Source: Methanosarcina barkeri MS (lineage in GTDB: Archaea > Halobacteriota > Methanosarcinia > Methanosarcinales > Methanosarcinaceae). Taken from it: 64,000 bases of DNA. Location of the stretch: NCBI RefSeq assembly GCF_000970025.1, contig NZ_CP009528.1, forward strand, positions 979,168-1,043,167, read 5' to 3'. The first letter of the stretch is position 1; each line of letters starts with the position of its first letter. Positions 27,405 to 36,214 of the stretch are shown piece by piece. The position numbers and the translations under genes were made by a program. The notes under the pieces are model-generated. The model was not told the DNA's origin. It saw nothing but the letters and a program-made list of their open reading frames with translations, and made no database searches.

Positions 27405-29144
27405 ATGTCTTCTCAAATAAAAAATTATTCGGCTGTTCATGAAAGCCTTCAAGGTGAAAAGAGTGGGTCCGTTGACCTTACTTCTAATACTATAAATTAT
27501 TCGGTTAGTCCGGAAGGAGAAGAATTTCCAATACCTGAGCCTGAAGAATACAAAGAAGAGTTTAACAGAGTTAAAGGTCTTGTGGACAAAGCCCGTGAGG
27601 AAGGGAAAGAGATTGTCGTTGTGATGGGTGTCGGGTTTGTTGGAGCTGTAATGGCTGCGATTATTGCGGATACTAAAGACGAAAACGGGAATTATAGCAA
27701 ATTTGTAATCGGTTGTCAGAGACCAAGTACGCGCAGTTACTGGAAAATACCACTGATCAACAGAGGACAATCTCCTGTAAAATCAGAAGATAAAGAAGTA
27801 GATGAGATTATAAAACGCTGTGTTCTTGAAACAAAAACGCTTGTAGCTACATACACAAATGAATGTCTGAAACTTGCTGATGTTGTTGTGGTAGATATCC
27901 AGTGCGATTATGTAAAGTGTGAACTTGGAAATGTTAGAACCGGCGAAGCCGATATGGCAGCACTTGAAGCTTCCATGAAAATAATTGGAGAAAACATCTG
28001 CCCTGATTGCCTTGTGCTAATAGAAACAACTGTTGCCCCAGGGACTACCGAATTTGTTGCACTTCCTCTCCTGAAAAAAGCATTCCAGAAGCGTGGAATT
28101 GATTCAACTCCTTTACTCGCACATAGTTTTGAACGTGTTATGCCTGGGAAAGATTATGTGGCAAGTGTACGCGATTTCTGGAGAGTCTGTGCAGGTTGTA
28201 CTGACAAAGCAAGAGCAAAGGTTGAAAAGTTCCTCAGTGAAGTAATAAACACCAAAGATTACCCTCTGACCATAATGGATAGACCCATCGAATCTGAAAC
28301 TGCAAAAATCGTTGAGAACTCCTACCGTGCAACAATACTTGCTTTCCTTAATGAATGGAGTCTTTTTTCTGAAAAAAATGGTGTTGACCTCATAAAAGTT
28401 ATTAATGCAATCAAAATGCGCCCAACTCACAGTAACATAATTTTCCCAGGGCCAGGGATTGGAGGCTATTGCCTTCCAAAAGATGGAGGTCTGGGTTACT
28501 GGGCTTATAAGCATATTCTGGGCTTTGAGGATGGAGATGAGATCTTCAAGATCACCCCCACAGCAATTGATATAAACGACACAAGAGCCCTTCATGTAGC
28601 CGAACTTACGCGAGATGCTCTTCGAAATATGGGCCACTATATAGCCGGAGCAGATGTCCTCATTTGCGGGGCCAGTTACAGGCAGGATGTAGGTGATACA
28701 AGATACAGTGGAAGTGAAATTGTAGTCCGGAAACTGACTGAAATGGGCGCTGAGATGCGTGTTCATGACCCATACGTTGATCACTGGTATGAAATGGAAA
28801 ACCAGGACACATATCCGTCTTCCGGCCATTCACGGAAACGTTTCTTCAGAAACCAGGAAGGTCTGGCAAAGCTAAAAATCGAAAGTGACTTTTCAGTAGC
28901 AATTAAAGATATAGAAGCCCTGATCCTTGCAGTTCCACATAAGGAATATCTTAACTTTGAGCCGGATACTATCGTAAAGATGGCTGGCGGACCTATCGCA
29001 GTTATTGACTGTTTTGGAATATTATCGGATAAGGATATCAGAAGATATTTCGAACTTGGCTGCGAAGTTAAAGCCCTTGGAAGAGGACATATTCAGCAAA
29101 TTAAAAAAGAGGTCCAGAAACGAAAACTACAACGACTTTCATAA
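27405..29144 (+). CDS. Nucleotide-sugar 6-dehydrogenase (UDP-Glc/GDP-Man dehydrogenase family), long form
   Basis: 579 aa, clearly longer than the usual 420-450 because of an N-terminal extension of about 65 residues and loop insertions. It oxidises a UDP-hexose or UDP-N-acetylhexosamine to the uronic acid with NAD+. Visible: Rossmann GVGFVG (75-80), ETTVAPGTTE (about 207-216), and the catalytic Cys356 in GPGIGGYCLPKDGG. The C-terminal domain follows (GASYRQDVGDTRYSGS). GGAGAG precedes the ATG; the epimerase gene follows after 32 nt. Together they could supply an acidic sugar, for example for a methanochondroitin-like polymer (inference). Confidence 0.88.
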   Translation: MSSQIKNYSAVHESLQGEKSGSVDLTSNTINYSVSPEGEEFPIPEPEEYKEEFNRVKGLVDKAREEGKEIVVVMGVGFVGAVMAAIIADTKDENGNYSKFVIGCQRPSTRSYWKIPLINRGQSPVKSEDKEVDEIIKRCVLETKTLVATYTNECLKLADVVVVDIQCDYVKCELGNVRTGEADMAALEASMKIIGENICPDCLVLIETTVAPGTTEFVALPLLKKAFQKRGIDSTPLLAHSFERVMPGKDYVASVRDFWRVCAGCTDKARAKVEKFLSEVINTKDYPLTIMDRPIESETAKIVENSYRATILAFLNEWSLFSEKNGVDLIKVINAIKMRPTHSNIIFPGPGIGGYCLPKDGGLGYWAYKHILGFEDGDEIFKITPTAIDINDTRALHVAELTRDALRNMGHYIAGADVLICGASYRQDVGDTRYSGSEIVVRKLTEMGAEMRVHDPYVDHWYEMENQDTYPSSGHSRKRFFRNQEGLAKLKIESDFSVAIKDIEALILAVPHKEYLNFEPDTIVKMAGGPIAVIDCFGILSDKDIRRYFELGCEVKALGRGHIQQIKKEVQKRKLQRLS

Positions 29145-29176
29145 TTATATAATCATAGTTTCTCAGGAGGGATTAT

Positions 29177-30103
29177 TTGAAAAATAAAAATGTAGTAGTC
29201 ACAGGTGGAATGGGTTTCATCGGTTCCCATCTTACTGAGAGGCTACTTGAGGATAACGAAGTAACAGTTATTGATAACGAATCTACAGGTACGATTGAAA
29301 ATATAAGGCATCTACTGGGCCACAAAAATCTAACTGTAATACAAGGCAGTATAGTAGACTTGAATTTAACAGAAATATTCAAAGACAAAGATTACGTTTT
29401 TCATCTAGCTGCAATTCCCAGTGTTCCAAGAAGTGTGAAAGATCCTTTTAGTTCAAACAACTCTAATGTCACAGGAACACTGAATGTTCTGATAGCTGCA
29501 AAAGATGCTGGAATTAAGAAAGTAATCTTTTCTTCGTCCTCTTCGGTGTATGGCGATACGCCAACTCTCCCGAAAAGAGAAGATATGCCAATAAATCCGA
29601 TGTCTCCATATGCAATTACAAAAGCAACCGGAGAAATGTACTGCAGGGTTTTTCAGGATCTTTATGACCTTCCAACAGTCAGCTTAAGATATTTCAATGT
29701 TTTTGGCCCAAGGCAGGACCCCAATTCTCAATATGCAGCTGTGATTCCAAAATTTATAACTGCAATTTTGAATGATGAAAGTCCTGTGATATATGGAGAC
29801 GGAGAACAAAGCAGAGATTTCACTTTTGTCAAAAATGTTGTTGATGCGAATATTCTTTCCTGTGAGTCTAAGAAAACTGGAGTTTTCAATATAGCATGTG
29901 GTCGAAGAATTACAATTAATCAATTAGTTGATTACATTAATGAAATTCTGGGAAAAAAAATAAAATCAGTACATGCGGAACCAAGACCAGGGGATATTAA
30001 GCACTCATTAGCAGATATCTCAAAAGCTAAAGAATTTGGATATAACCCAATTGATAATTTTAAGAAAGAACTTGAAAAAGTAGTACAGTGGTTCACAAAA
30101 TAA
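29177..30103 (+). CDS. NAD-dependent nucleotide-sugar epimerase, WbpP/GalE-like SDR
   Basis: 308 aa. It probably interconverts UDP-GlcNAc/UDP-GalNAc or UDP-Glc/UDP-Gal forms at C4. The extended-SDR features are GGMGFIGSH (residues about 9-17), SSSSSVYGD and the catalytic [11 protein letters not shown] (YxxxK). [19 protein letters not shown] matches the C4-epimerase group. The start is TTG at 29177 with AGGAGGG 8 nt upstream. Downstream of the dehydrogenase in the same transcription unit. Confidence 0.88.
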   Translation: MKNKNVVVTGGMGFIGSHLTERLLEDNEVTVIDNESTGTIENIRHLLGHKNLTVIQGSIVDLNLTEIFKDKDYVFHLAAIPSVPRSVKDPFSSNNSNVTGTLNVLIAAKDAGIKKVIFSSSSSVYGDTPTLPKREDMPINPMSPYAITKATGEMYCRVFQDLYDLPTVSLRYFNVFGPRQDPNSQYAAVIPKFITAILNDESPVIYGDGEQSRDFTFVKNVVDANILSCESKKTGVFNIACGRRITINQLVDYINEILGKKIKSVHAEPRPGDIKHSLADISKAKEFGYNPIDNFKKELEKVVQWFTK

Positions 30104-30122
30104 GTTAAGTTCATGTGTTTTT

Positions 30123-30303
30123 GGTTAAGTGAGGAATCGGGGCAAATTGCGTCGATTTCCTTAACATTTGTCAAATATTTTAATAAATTATGAGCTGAAA
30201 CAAGGTATCGATTTCATGTAAATAGGCCAAAATTTAATGTCGGATTCTAATGCAAAATCGATAGCTTTCAGGCAAGAAAATTCCTTAACCGATGACCAAT
30301 GAA
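30123..30303 (+). repeat. Dispersed repeat, copy 2
   Basis: Second copy of the repeat at 26188-26366. Its left end can form a stem (GTTAAG..GGAATCG with CGATTTCC..TTAAC), and its termini GGTTAAG/CTTAACC are inverted. It sits between the epimerase and murA genes. The rest of the gap to 30572 shows no gene. Confidence 0.85.
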
Positions 30304-30572
30304 GTTAAGTTAAACTGTTAGAGAGATTTACTGATCAAATCTGAAAAGGTGGGTGTATTTTCTATGTTCAATAGATTTAATATTTATTCCTTAATTTGTG
30401 ATTTTTCAGCAACTTTCACAATTCTAAATATCCTAATAAATATAAATGCTCAAAAGGACCCAACTGCATAAATATTGCAGATTAGTTGAAATTAACATAT
30501 TATCTGATATTTATGAGCAGACAAATATTAGACATTACATTTGAGTTTAAAGATTCATGAGAAGGAATGTGA

Positions 30573-31829
30573 ATGAATCAAGATAACTATGAATATATTA
30601 TTCAGCCATCCCATCTTAAAGGAAAAGTAAAGATAAGTGGAGCAAAAAATAGTGCTTTGAAACTTCTTACTGCTTCGATACTAACAGAAGAAAAAATAGA
30701 TCTAATGAATTATCCTGCAAAATTACTTGACGCTCAAATTCATGTCGGCATGTTAGAAGCTCTAGGGAAGAAATGCATTATAAATGACGAAAAAATAGTT
30801 ATTTCTGAAAAAGAAGTTCCTTCACCAATTTTAGATTGGAGTAAACGTTCAATTCGTAATACCCTGCTTATATTAGGTGCATTAGTAAGCCGTATAGGCG
30901 AAGCGAAAGTCCCCCTTCCCGGAGGGTGTGATCTCGGAGAAAGAAAATTTGATTTACACGAAATGATTCTCACGAACATGGGGGCAAAAGTTTGGGTTGA
31001 AAATGATATGCTTTGTGCCAAAGCAGAAGATGGGCTAAAAGGTACCGATATATTTTTACCTATTCGTTCAACAGGTGCTACTGAAAATGCAATAATATGT
31101 GGATGTTTGGCTGAAGGTATAACTAAAGTTTGGAACCCTCATATTCGTCCTGAAATTTTAGATTTAATTAATTTTCTTAATAAGATGGGTGCAAAAATCC
31201 AGGTATTTGGACAGGAACATATAGAAATTACAGGGGTAGAAAAATTATATGGAGTTAAATATTCTGTAATTCCTGATAATATGGAAGCGATTACTTGGTT
31301 GATTGCTGCAGTAATTACAGGTGGAGATATTGAAATTATTAATTTTCCTTTCCGAGATCTTGAAGTTCCATTAATACATCTTCGTGAAAGTGGAGCAAAG
31401 TACTATATTGGTGACAATAGTCTGATCGTAAGAGGGGGAACCCCCTATCCAATAGAGATTAGCACCGGCCCTTATCCGGGAATTAATTCGGATATGCAAC
31501 CTTTATTTGCTGTTTATGGCGCCTGTGCAAAAGGTAGTTCCAAAATTATTGATTTACGTTTCCCTGGTAGATATTGTTATGCAAGTGAACTGGCCAAAAT
31601 GGGCTTGCAATATAATATCAACGGTAATATACTGGAAATCATCGGTGGGAATCCCCTTAATGGTGCTCAAGTAAGAGCTCTTGACCTCAGAGCTGGTATC
31701 GCATTAGTGTTAGCTGGGCTGGTGGCAAAAGGTGAGACCCGGATCTTAGATGCCTGGCAGATTGAAAGAGGATACGACAATTTTATAGAAAAATTAATTT
31801 CACTGGGGGGAAATGTAAGATATGGATAA
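30573..31829 (+). CDS. murA: MurA: UDP-GlcNAc 1-carboxyvinyltransferase
   Basis: 418 aa, full MurA length. MurA transfers enolpyruvate from PEP to the 3'-OH of UDP-GlcNAc. The two-domain inside-out barrel is complete. Lys25-Asn26 in ISGAKNSALKLL, the catalytic Cys119 with Arg124 in PLPGGCDLGERKFDLH, Asp307 in NSDMQPLF, Arg333 in GRYCYASEL and Arg399 in ERGYDNFIEKL match the bacterial active site. GAAGGA precedes the ATG. It overlaps murB by 8 nt. The host type has no murein, so the product should feed another lactyl-sugar polymer. The pair may have come from bacteria; the AT-rich composition is like its neighbours. MurA rather than AroA is indicated by the Cys motif. Confidence 0.92.
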   Translation: MNQDNYEYIIQPSHLKGKVKISGAKNSALKLLTASILTEEKIDLMNYPAKLLDAQIHVGMLEALGKKCIINDEKIVISEKEVPSPILDWSKRSIRNTLLILGALVSRIGEAKVPLPGGCDLGERKFDLHEMILTNMGAKVWVENDMLCAKAEDGLKGTDIFLPIRSTGATENAIICGCLAEGITKVWNPHIRPEILDLINFLNKMGAKIQVFGQEHIEITGVEKLYGVKYSVIPDNMEAITWLIAAVITGGDIEIINFPFRDLEVPLIHLRESGAKYYIGDNSLIVRGGTPYPIEISTGPYPGINSDMQPLFAVYGACAKGSSKIIDLRFPGRYCYASELAKMGLQYNINGNILEIIGGNPLNGAQVRALDLRAGIALVLAGLVAKGETRILDAWQIERGYDNFIEKLISLGGNVRYG

Positions 31830-32778
31830 AATAAATAATTTGATTAATAAAAATCTAGGAGACATTTGTTTAAAAGAGCCTCTTTCAAAGCACAGTAGCT
31901 GGCGGATTGGTGGTCCTGCAGATGTTTTAATTGAACCTTATACTATCGAACAGATACTCGAAATAATACAATATGCCAACTTAATGAAAATTCCTACAAT
32001 GGTTATAGGGAATGGAACAAATTTACTTTTTTCTGATGAAGGTTTTCGTGGAATTATAATAAAAATGGGTAAAAACTTTTCTAAGTATACTATTAGGGGT
32101 AAAAAGGCTTGCGCAGAGGCAGGTATCTGGACTCCAAAATTTGCAAAAATATTATCAGATAGTGGTTTATCAGGTCTTGAACATACCATTGGAATTCCAG
32201 GCACCCTTGGTGGACTTATTTTTATGAATGGAGGGAGCGGTGGAAAATGCATAGGAAACGTTGTCAAAAAAGTATGGGCTATTGACAAGAATTATGACTT
32301 AATATCTTTATCCCAAAAAGAATGTGATTTTTCTTACAGAAAATCAGTATTTCAGGATTCAGATTATATTATTTGTAAAATTGAGCTAGAATGTGAATTT
32401 GGAGAAAAAGAAAGAATAAAGTCTGAAATGAGAAAAATACTGGATAATCGTAAAAACAAGTTTCCACTTAATTATCCCAATTGTGGATCTGTTTTTTTAA
32501 GTAATCCTATTGTGAACGATATTTTTGCACCTCCCGGAAAGTTAATTGAAGAAGCAGGTTTAAAAGGTTATCAAATAGGTGGTGCTCAAATCTCGGAAAA
32601 ACATGCCAATTTTATAGTAAATCTGGGGAATGCCACTGCTAAAGATGTGATTTCTATTTTCCAATATATCCGAAAAGTTGTATATCAACGTTATGGACTT
32701 TGTTTAGAAAGCGAAGTGAGGTATGTAGGAGAGCTGGGAAGTCTCAGATCGTTGCATGAGGTTGGAAAAATTGAATAA
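31822..32778 (+). CDS. murB: MurB: UDP-N-acetylenolpyruvoylglucosamine reductase
   Basis: 318 aa. The FAD enzyme reduces the MurA product with NADPH to UDP-N-acetylmuramate. The FAD-binding part shows SSWRIGGPADVLIEP, VIGNGTNLLFSDEGFRG and GLEHTIGIPGTLGGLIFMNG. The substrate domain has the catalytic Ser223 in NCGSVFLSNP, then PGKLIEEAGLKGYQIGGAQ, and the catalytic Glu in LESEVRYVG near 298. It overlaps murA by 8 nt and the next gene by 23 nt, so the three are translationally coupled. Length and the short C-domain suggest type II MurB. Confidence 0.92.
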   Translation: MDKINNLINKNLGDICLKEPLSKHSSWRIGGPADVLIEPYTIEQILEIIQYANLMKIPTMVIGNGTNLLFSDEGFRGIIIKMGKNFSKYTIRGKKACAEAGIWTPKFAKILSDSGLSGLEHTIGIPGTLGGLIFMNGGSGGKCIGNVVKKVWAIDKNYDLISLSQKECDFSYRKSVFQDSDYIICKIELECEFGEKERIKSEMRKILDNRKNKFPLNYPNCGSVFLSNPIVNDIFAPPGKLIEEAGLKGYQIGGAQISEKHANFIVNLGNATAKDVISIFQYIRKVVYQRYGLCLESEVRYVGELGSLRSLHEVGKIE

Positions 32779-33319
32779 AGATGACCTCAAATATAGTTTA
32801 AAAAACTGCTTGAAAGATATAAATCAAGATTTAGTTTTCTACGGTGGCAAAAACTTATTGAGTAAGGTTACGATCTTTTTTTTGAATATTTCTTTTAAAC
32901 TGATATTTTGGTATCGTATTTCTAGATATTGTTATTTAAAATCGAAAATGACCCGTAGAGCTCTCGTTTTTATTAAATATCGACAATATCTTCTTGGCGG
33001 CAATGAAATCGATTATAGAGCTAAGTTAGGTAAAGAAATAAAATTTGCTCATCCTTCAGGTGTAATTATTGGAGCGGGAGTGGTTATTGAAGATAAAGTT
33101 ACAATTTTTCAACAAACTACATTTGGAAGCCATGGGCATAAAGATGAACCCAAGTCCTATCCCACAATAAAACAAGGAGCAATAATTTATTCTGGGGCAA
33201 AAGTTATAGGTGGAATAACTGTTCATGAAAATGCTGTAATTGGTGCAAATTCAGTTGTACTGATCGATGTACCTAAAAACTCAACTGCAGTAGGAATTCC
33301 TGCAAAAATAATTGAATAA
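32756..33319 (+). CDS. LbH serine acetyltransferase-like acyltransferase
   Basis: 187 aa. A helical N-terminal part (about 1-75) precedes a left-handed beta-helix with hexapeptide repeats (HPSGVIIGAGVVIEDKVTIF, then VIGANSVVLIDVPKNSTAVG). It resembles serine acetyltransferases, but in this context it more likely O- or N-acetylates a sugar or lipid-linked intermediate. It overlaps murB by 23 nt and is followed by a flippase 13 nt after its stop. Confidence 0.82.
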   Translation: MRLEKLNKDDLKYSLKNCLKDINQDLVFYGGKNLLSKVTIFFLNISFKLIFWYRISRYCYLKSKMTRRALVFIKYRQYLLGGNEIDYRAKLGKEIKFAHPSGVIIGAGVVIEDKVTIFQQTTFGSHGHKDEPKSYPTIKQGAIIYSGAKVIGGITVHENAVIGANSVVLIDVPKNSTAVGIPAKIIE

Positions 33320-33332
33320 CGTAGGGTATAAA

Positions 33333-34640
33333 ATGGTAAAGAACTACAGTTTGGCAAAAGATGGCATATCTGTTTTTGGCACTCAGATGTTGACATTAAT
33401 TATAAGTTTCGTATCGGGAGTACTACTTGCGAGATGGCTTGGACCTGCGGGAAGAGGGGCCTTTACGGCTCTTTTAGTTTATCCTGCAATCTTGATTAGC
33501 CTTTTAAGTCTGGGAATGCGCCAGGCAACTGTTTATTATCTTGGTAAACAAAAGTATTCAGAGTCAGACATTGTAGGTGTAACATTATTATTACTTATTT
33601 CATCGAGCATAATTGGAGTTTTAACTTCAGTTGCAATAATTTCGTACACTAAAAATCCAGATTATAACCTAATGTTAATATTACTTGCGTCACTAACAAT
33701 CCCTGCAGATCTGACTATAAATTACTTTACTGGGATTTTAATCGGCAAACAACAAATAAATAAATTTAACAAAGTAATGTATTTGGTACCTATAATTAAT
33801 TTTGTACTCATTACTTTTTTAGTATTTTTTATCAAATTAGATATATTAGGCGCAGTTTTAGCCACACTGATTGCCAAAATTGTGCTTGCTATATACGCCT
33901 TGTTATCGATTAATAGTGAATATTCTTTAAAGATATGCTGGAAATCCGAAATAATTACAAAAATGGTTTCTATAGGATTTATTTATGCTTTTTCATTGTT
34001 TATCTTGAATCTTAATTATAGAGTAGACATAATCATACTTGAACGCTTAAGTAATGTTACAGAAATAGGTCAATATACAATAGGAGTTGGTTTTGCTGAA
34101 TTATTATGGCAGCTGCCGACGGCTTTTGGACTAGTTATTTTTGCATATAGTGCAAACTCAAAAAATTCAAATAAATTTTCTCAAGATATTGCAAAAATGG
34201 TAAGAATCATTTTCCCTGTTGTCCTTATCGGGTCAGTGTTCTTATATTTTGCAAGTGGATATATAATTCCTTTTTTGTATGGAGAAGAATATATTCCAAG
34301 TATCAGAATGCTAAAAATATTGTTACCTGGAATAGTTATGATGAGTTTTTTTAAAATTATTAATATGGATCTGGCTGGTCGAGGGAAACCTGATATTACT
34401 ATAAAACTATTTTTACCAGCTGTTTTAATCAATATTGTGCTTAATATAATTTTAATACCAGATTTTGGAGGCTGCGGTGCTGCTTTTGCTTCAACCATTA
34501 GTTATACGCTTGCATCAGTATCTATTTTGTATTACTATATGAAAATTACTCAATTAAGTTTAAGTGATATATTTATTTGTAAAAAAAGTGATATCAATTT
34601 TATTTTAGGATTGATTCACGTGTCACCGATTAAACGTTAG
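33333..34640 (+). CDS. Oligosaccharide flippase, PST/MATE family (Wzx-like)
   Basis: 435 aa with about 12-14 membrane helices. Such proteins move lipid-linked oligosaccharide across the membrane. The N-terminus reads NYSLAKDGISVFGTQML and then FVSGVLLARWLGPAGRGAF, a hallmark of the family. ATG at 33333 after TAGGG is preferred to the TTG at 33312. Last gene of the murA-murB operon, which suggests that the lactyl-sugar product is exported on a lipid carrier. Confidence 0.88.
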   Translation: MVKNYSLAKDGISVFGTQMLTLIISFVSGVLLARWLGPAGRGAFTALLVYPAILISLLSLGMRQATVYYLGKQKYSESDIVGVTLLLLISSSIIGVLTSVAIISYTKNPDYNLMLILLASLTIPADLTINYFTGILIGKQQINKFNKVMYLVPIINFVLITFLVFFIKLDILGAVLATLIAKIVLAIYALLSINSEYSLKICWKSEIITKMVSIGFIYAFSLFILNLNYRVDIIILERLSNVTEIGQYTIGVGFAELLWQLPTAFGLVIFAYSANSKNSNKFSQDIAKMVRIIFPVVLIGSVFLYFASGYIIPFLYGEEYIPSIRMLKILLPGIVMMSFFKIINMDLAGRGKPDITIKLFLPAVLINIVLNIILIPDFGGCGAAFASTISYTLASVSILYYYMKITQLSLSDIFICKKSDINFILGLIHVSPIKR

Positions 34641-34936
34641 AGAATCACCTCAATTTGCGTGTTTGAAACCGATTCTAGTAATTTGTCTACAAATATACCA
34701 TGTCATGCGGTCTTAAAACTCGATCCATGTCTACAATTGGATAATTGGAATTGTTGGCTTTTCTAAATCGGAAATTATCCCGAAATCTAAGGTATTTGCC
34801 TTGAATTATAGCATATTGTTCCAAATGTAAAGTCAAATGCAGTTTTGAGACTGCCTTATATAGTTGCTTTTGTCTTATGGATAAAAGCTCAGTAGATCTT
34901 GGTTTGATTGAAGATCGATTCTTGAACAGGCTTTAA

Positions 34937-36115
34937 TCAAGTAGTTTTAAGTTTTGGGATTAGTTTATTGCAATAAACCATTCTGAAATATTGAGTTAAT
35001 ATGTCGAATATACTAAGATGCATTTTATATTTTGCTTCGTTATAAATCTTGCAATATCTGTTGAGCTGACTGCTGATTTCAAAATTTTTACTTGAAACTC
35101 GTTTTATAAAACTAGTAATATTATTTGCATATTCTTCATTGACTAACGCTTGAAAAATTTGTTTATAATTATCATCTGGATCAAAATTATCAATAGTTAA
35201 TCTACTTGAAAAGTTTTGATCAAAAGCACTTTGAAAATTTTCTTCTGTAATTAATAACGGATAATTTGAATTCTTTAAGGGGCATAGCATAATCTTCCCC
35301 TTCAATGCAGCCTCCATAAAGCTTCTTCCGCCACCAATAACAAAGTCTGCAACATCAATTAGCTGACTCGCGTTAATTGTGTACTCGTCATCTGTGAACA
35401 GGTAAATATTATTATCCATATTCTTTTTTATTTCTTTACCAACATTTACATCTTGGAGAGCTCCAATAATAATTAACTTAGTTTTTATCCCATCATAGTT
35501 TAATTTTTTTACAAGATCTATTGCCTGTAGTATGTCGTTCTTTTTGTATTCTTCAAGCCTGGAAATTATTAGAAATACTTTTGATTCATTGCAATCTGCT
35601 GATAACTTTATGTTTTTTATTCTTGAAAAATCTGAAGGAATTTCCCTGATTCTATTTGGAATAAAAAATAGATTTGTTTTTTTAAATCTTCTTGAAGACT
35701 GATAAAACCTAACGTCTTCTTGAGAAAACAATATTAAGTTATTCACTTTTGGAAAAGCTATCCTTGAATTTGGACCTCCACATTTCGTATGAATATATGG
35801 TTTTTTTGAAATATTACTGATTAAACTTCCAAAAAAGAAAGTATCTTCATCAAAACTGTGAATAACTTGAGGACACTCAATATCAATAATGTTTTTCAGA
35901 TCTTTCATTACTTTAATAACACTTATTTTTTCATAGATCAAATTATATACCTTTACTTTTGACTGATTTATAACCGGCGACTCTCTTTTTCCGATAACAA
36001 CTATAGCACAATCCAATTTTTTACTAATTTCTTCAGCAGTAGTTCTTAAACTATAATAATGCCCTCCCCTTCCCGAGTGAGGATCCATTGTCGAGATTAA
36101 GTATAACACTTTCAT
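34937..36115 (-). CDS. GT4-like glycosyltransferase
   Basis: 392 aa. GT-B fold protein opening KVLYLISTMDPHSGRGGHYY with the Gly-rich acceptor loop; the C-domain has FLIISRLEEYKKNDILQAIDL. The usual E-x7-E donor motif is weak here (GGGRSFMEAALKGKIMLCPL), so donor binding may differ. The first of a minus-strand block that runs to 43.7 kb; convergent with the flippase gene. Confidence 0.8.
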   Translation of the reverse strand: MKVLYLISTMDPHSGRGGHYYSLRTTAEEISKKLDCAIVVIGKRESPVINQSKVKVYNLIYEKISVIKVMKDLKNIIDIECPQVIHSFDEDTFFFGSLISNISKKPYIHTKCGGPNSRIAFPKVNNLILFSQEDVRFYQSSRRFKKTNLFFIPNRIREIPSDFSRIKNIKLSADCNESKVFLIISRLEEYKKNDILQAIDLVKKLNYDGIKTKLIIIGALQDVNVGKEIKKNMDNNIYLFTDDEYTINASQLIDVADFVIGGGRSFMEAALKGKIMLCPLKNSNYPLLITEENFQSAFDQNFSSRLTIDNFDPDDNYKQIFQALVNEEYANNITSFIKRVSSKNFEISSQLNRYCKIYNEAKYKMHLSIFDILTQYFRMVYCNKLIPKLKTT

Positions 36116-36214
36116 AGAGATTCCTTTTAATCGGATAACTGCTTGAATATTACTTTTTATAAAACTTAAATTTTATATATTTTATATTTAGATATATCAT
36201 ACGATCAAATTAAA

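Noticed and set aside
28113-28829. 238-codon minus-strand ORF
   Set aside because: It is antisense to the dehydrogenase gene, whose motifs are clear; Cys-rich shadow without a start signal.
30573-31829. MurA homologue read as AroA (EPSP synthase)
   Set aside because: The PGGCDLGERKFDLH catalytic-Cys motif and the adjacent murB are specific for MurA.
34641-34936. Possible transposase trace in the convergent gap
   Set aside because: Short minus-strand fragments such as VDMDRVLRPHDMVYL look protein-like, but no consistent family or frame could be followed.
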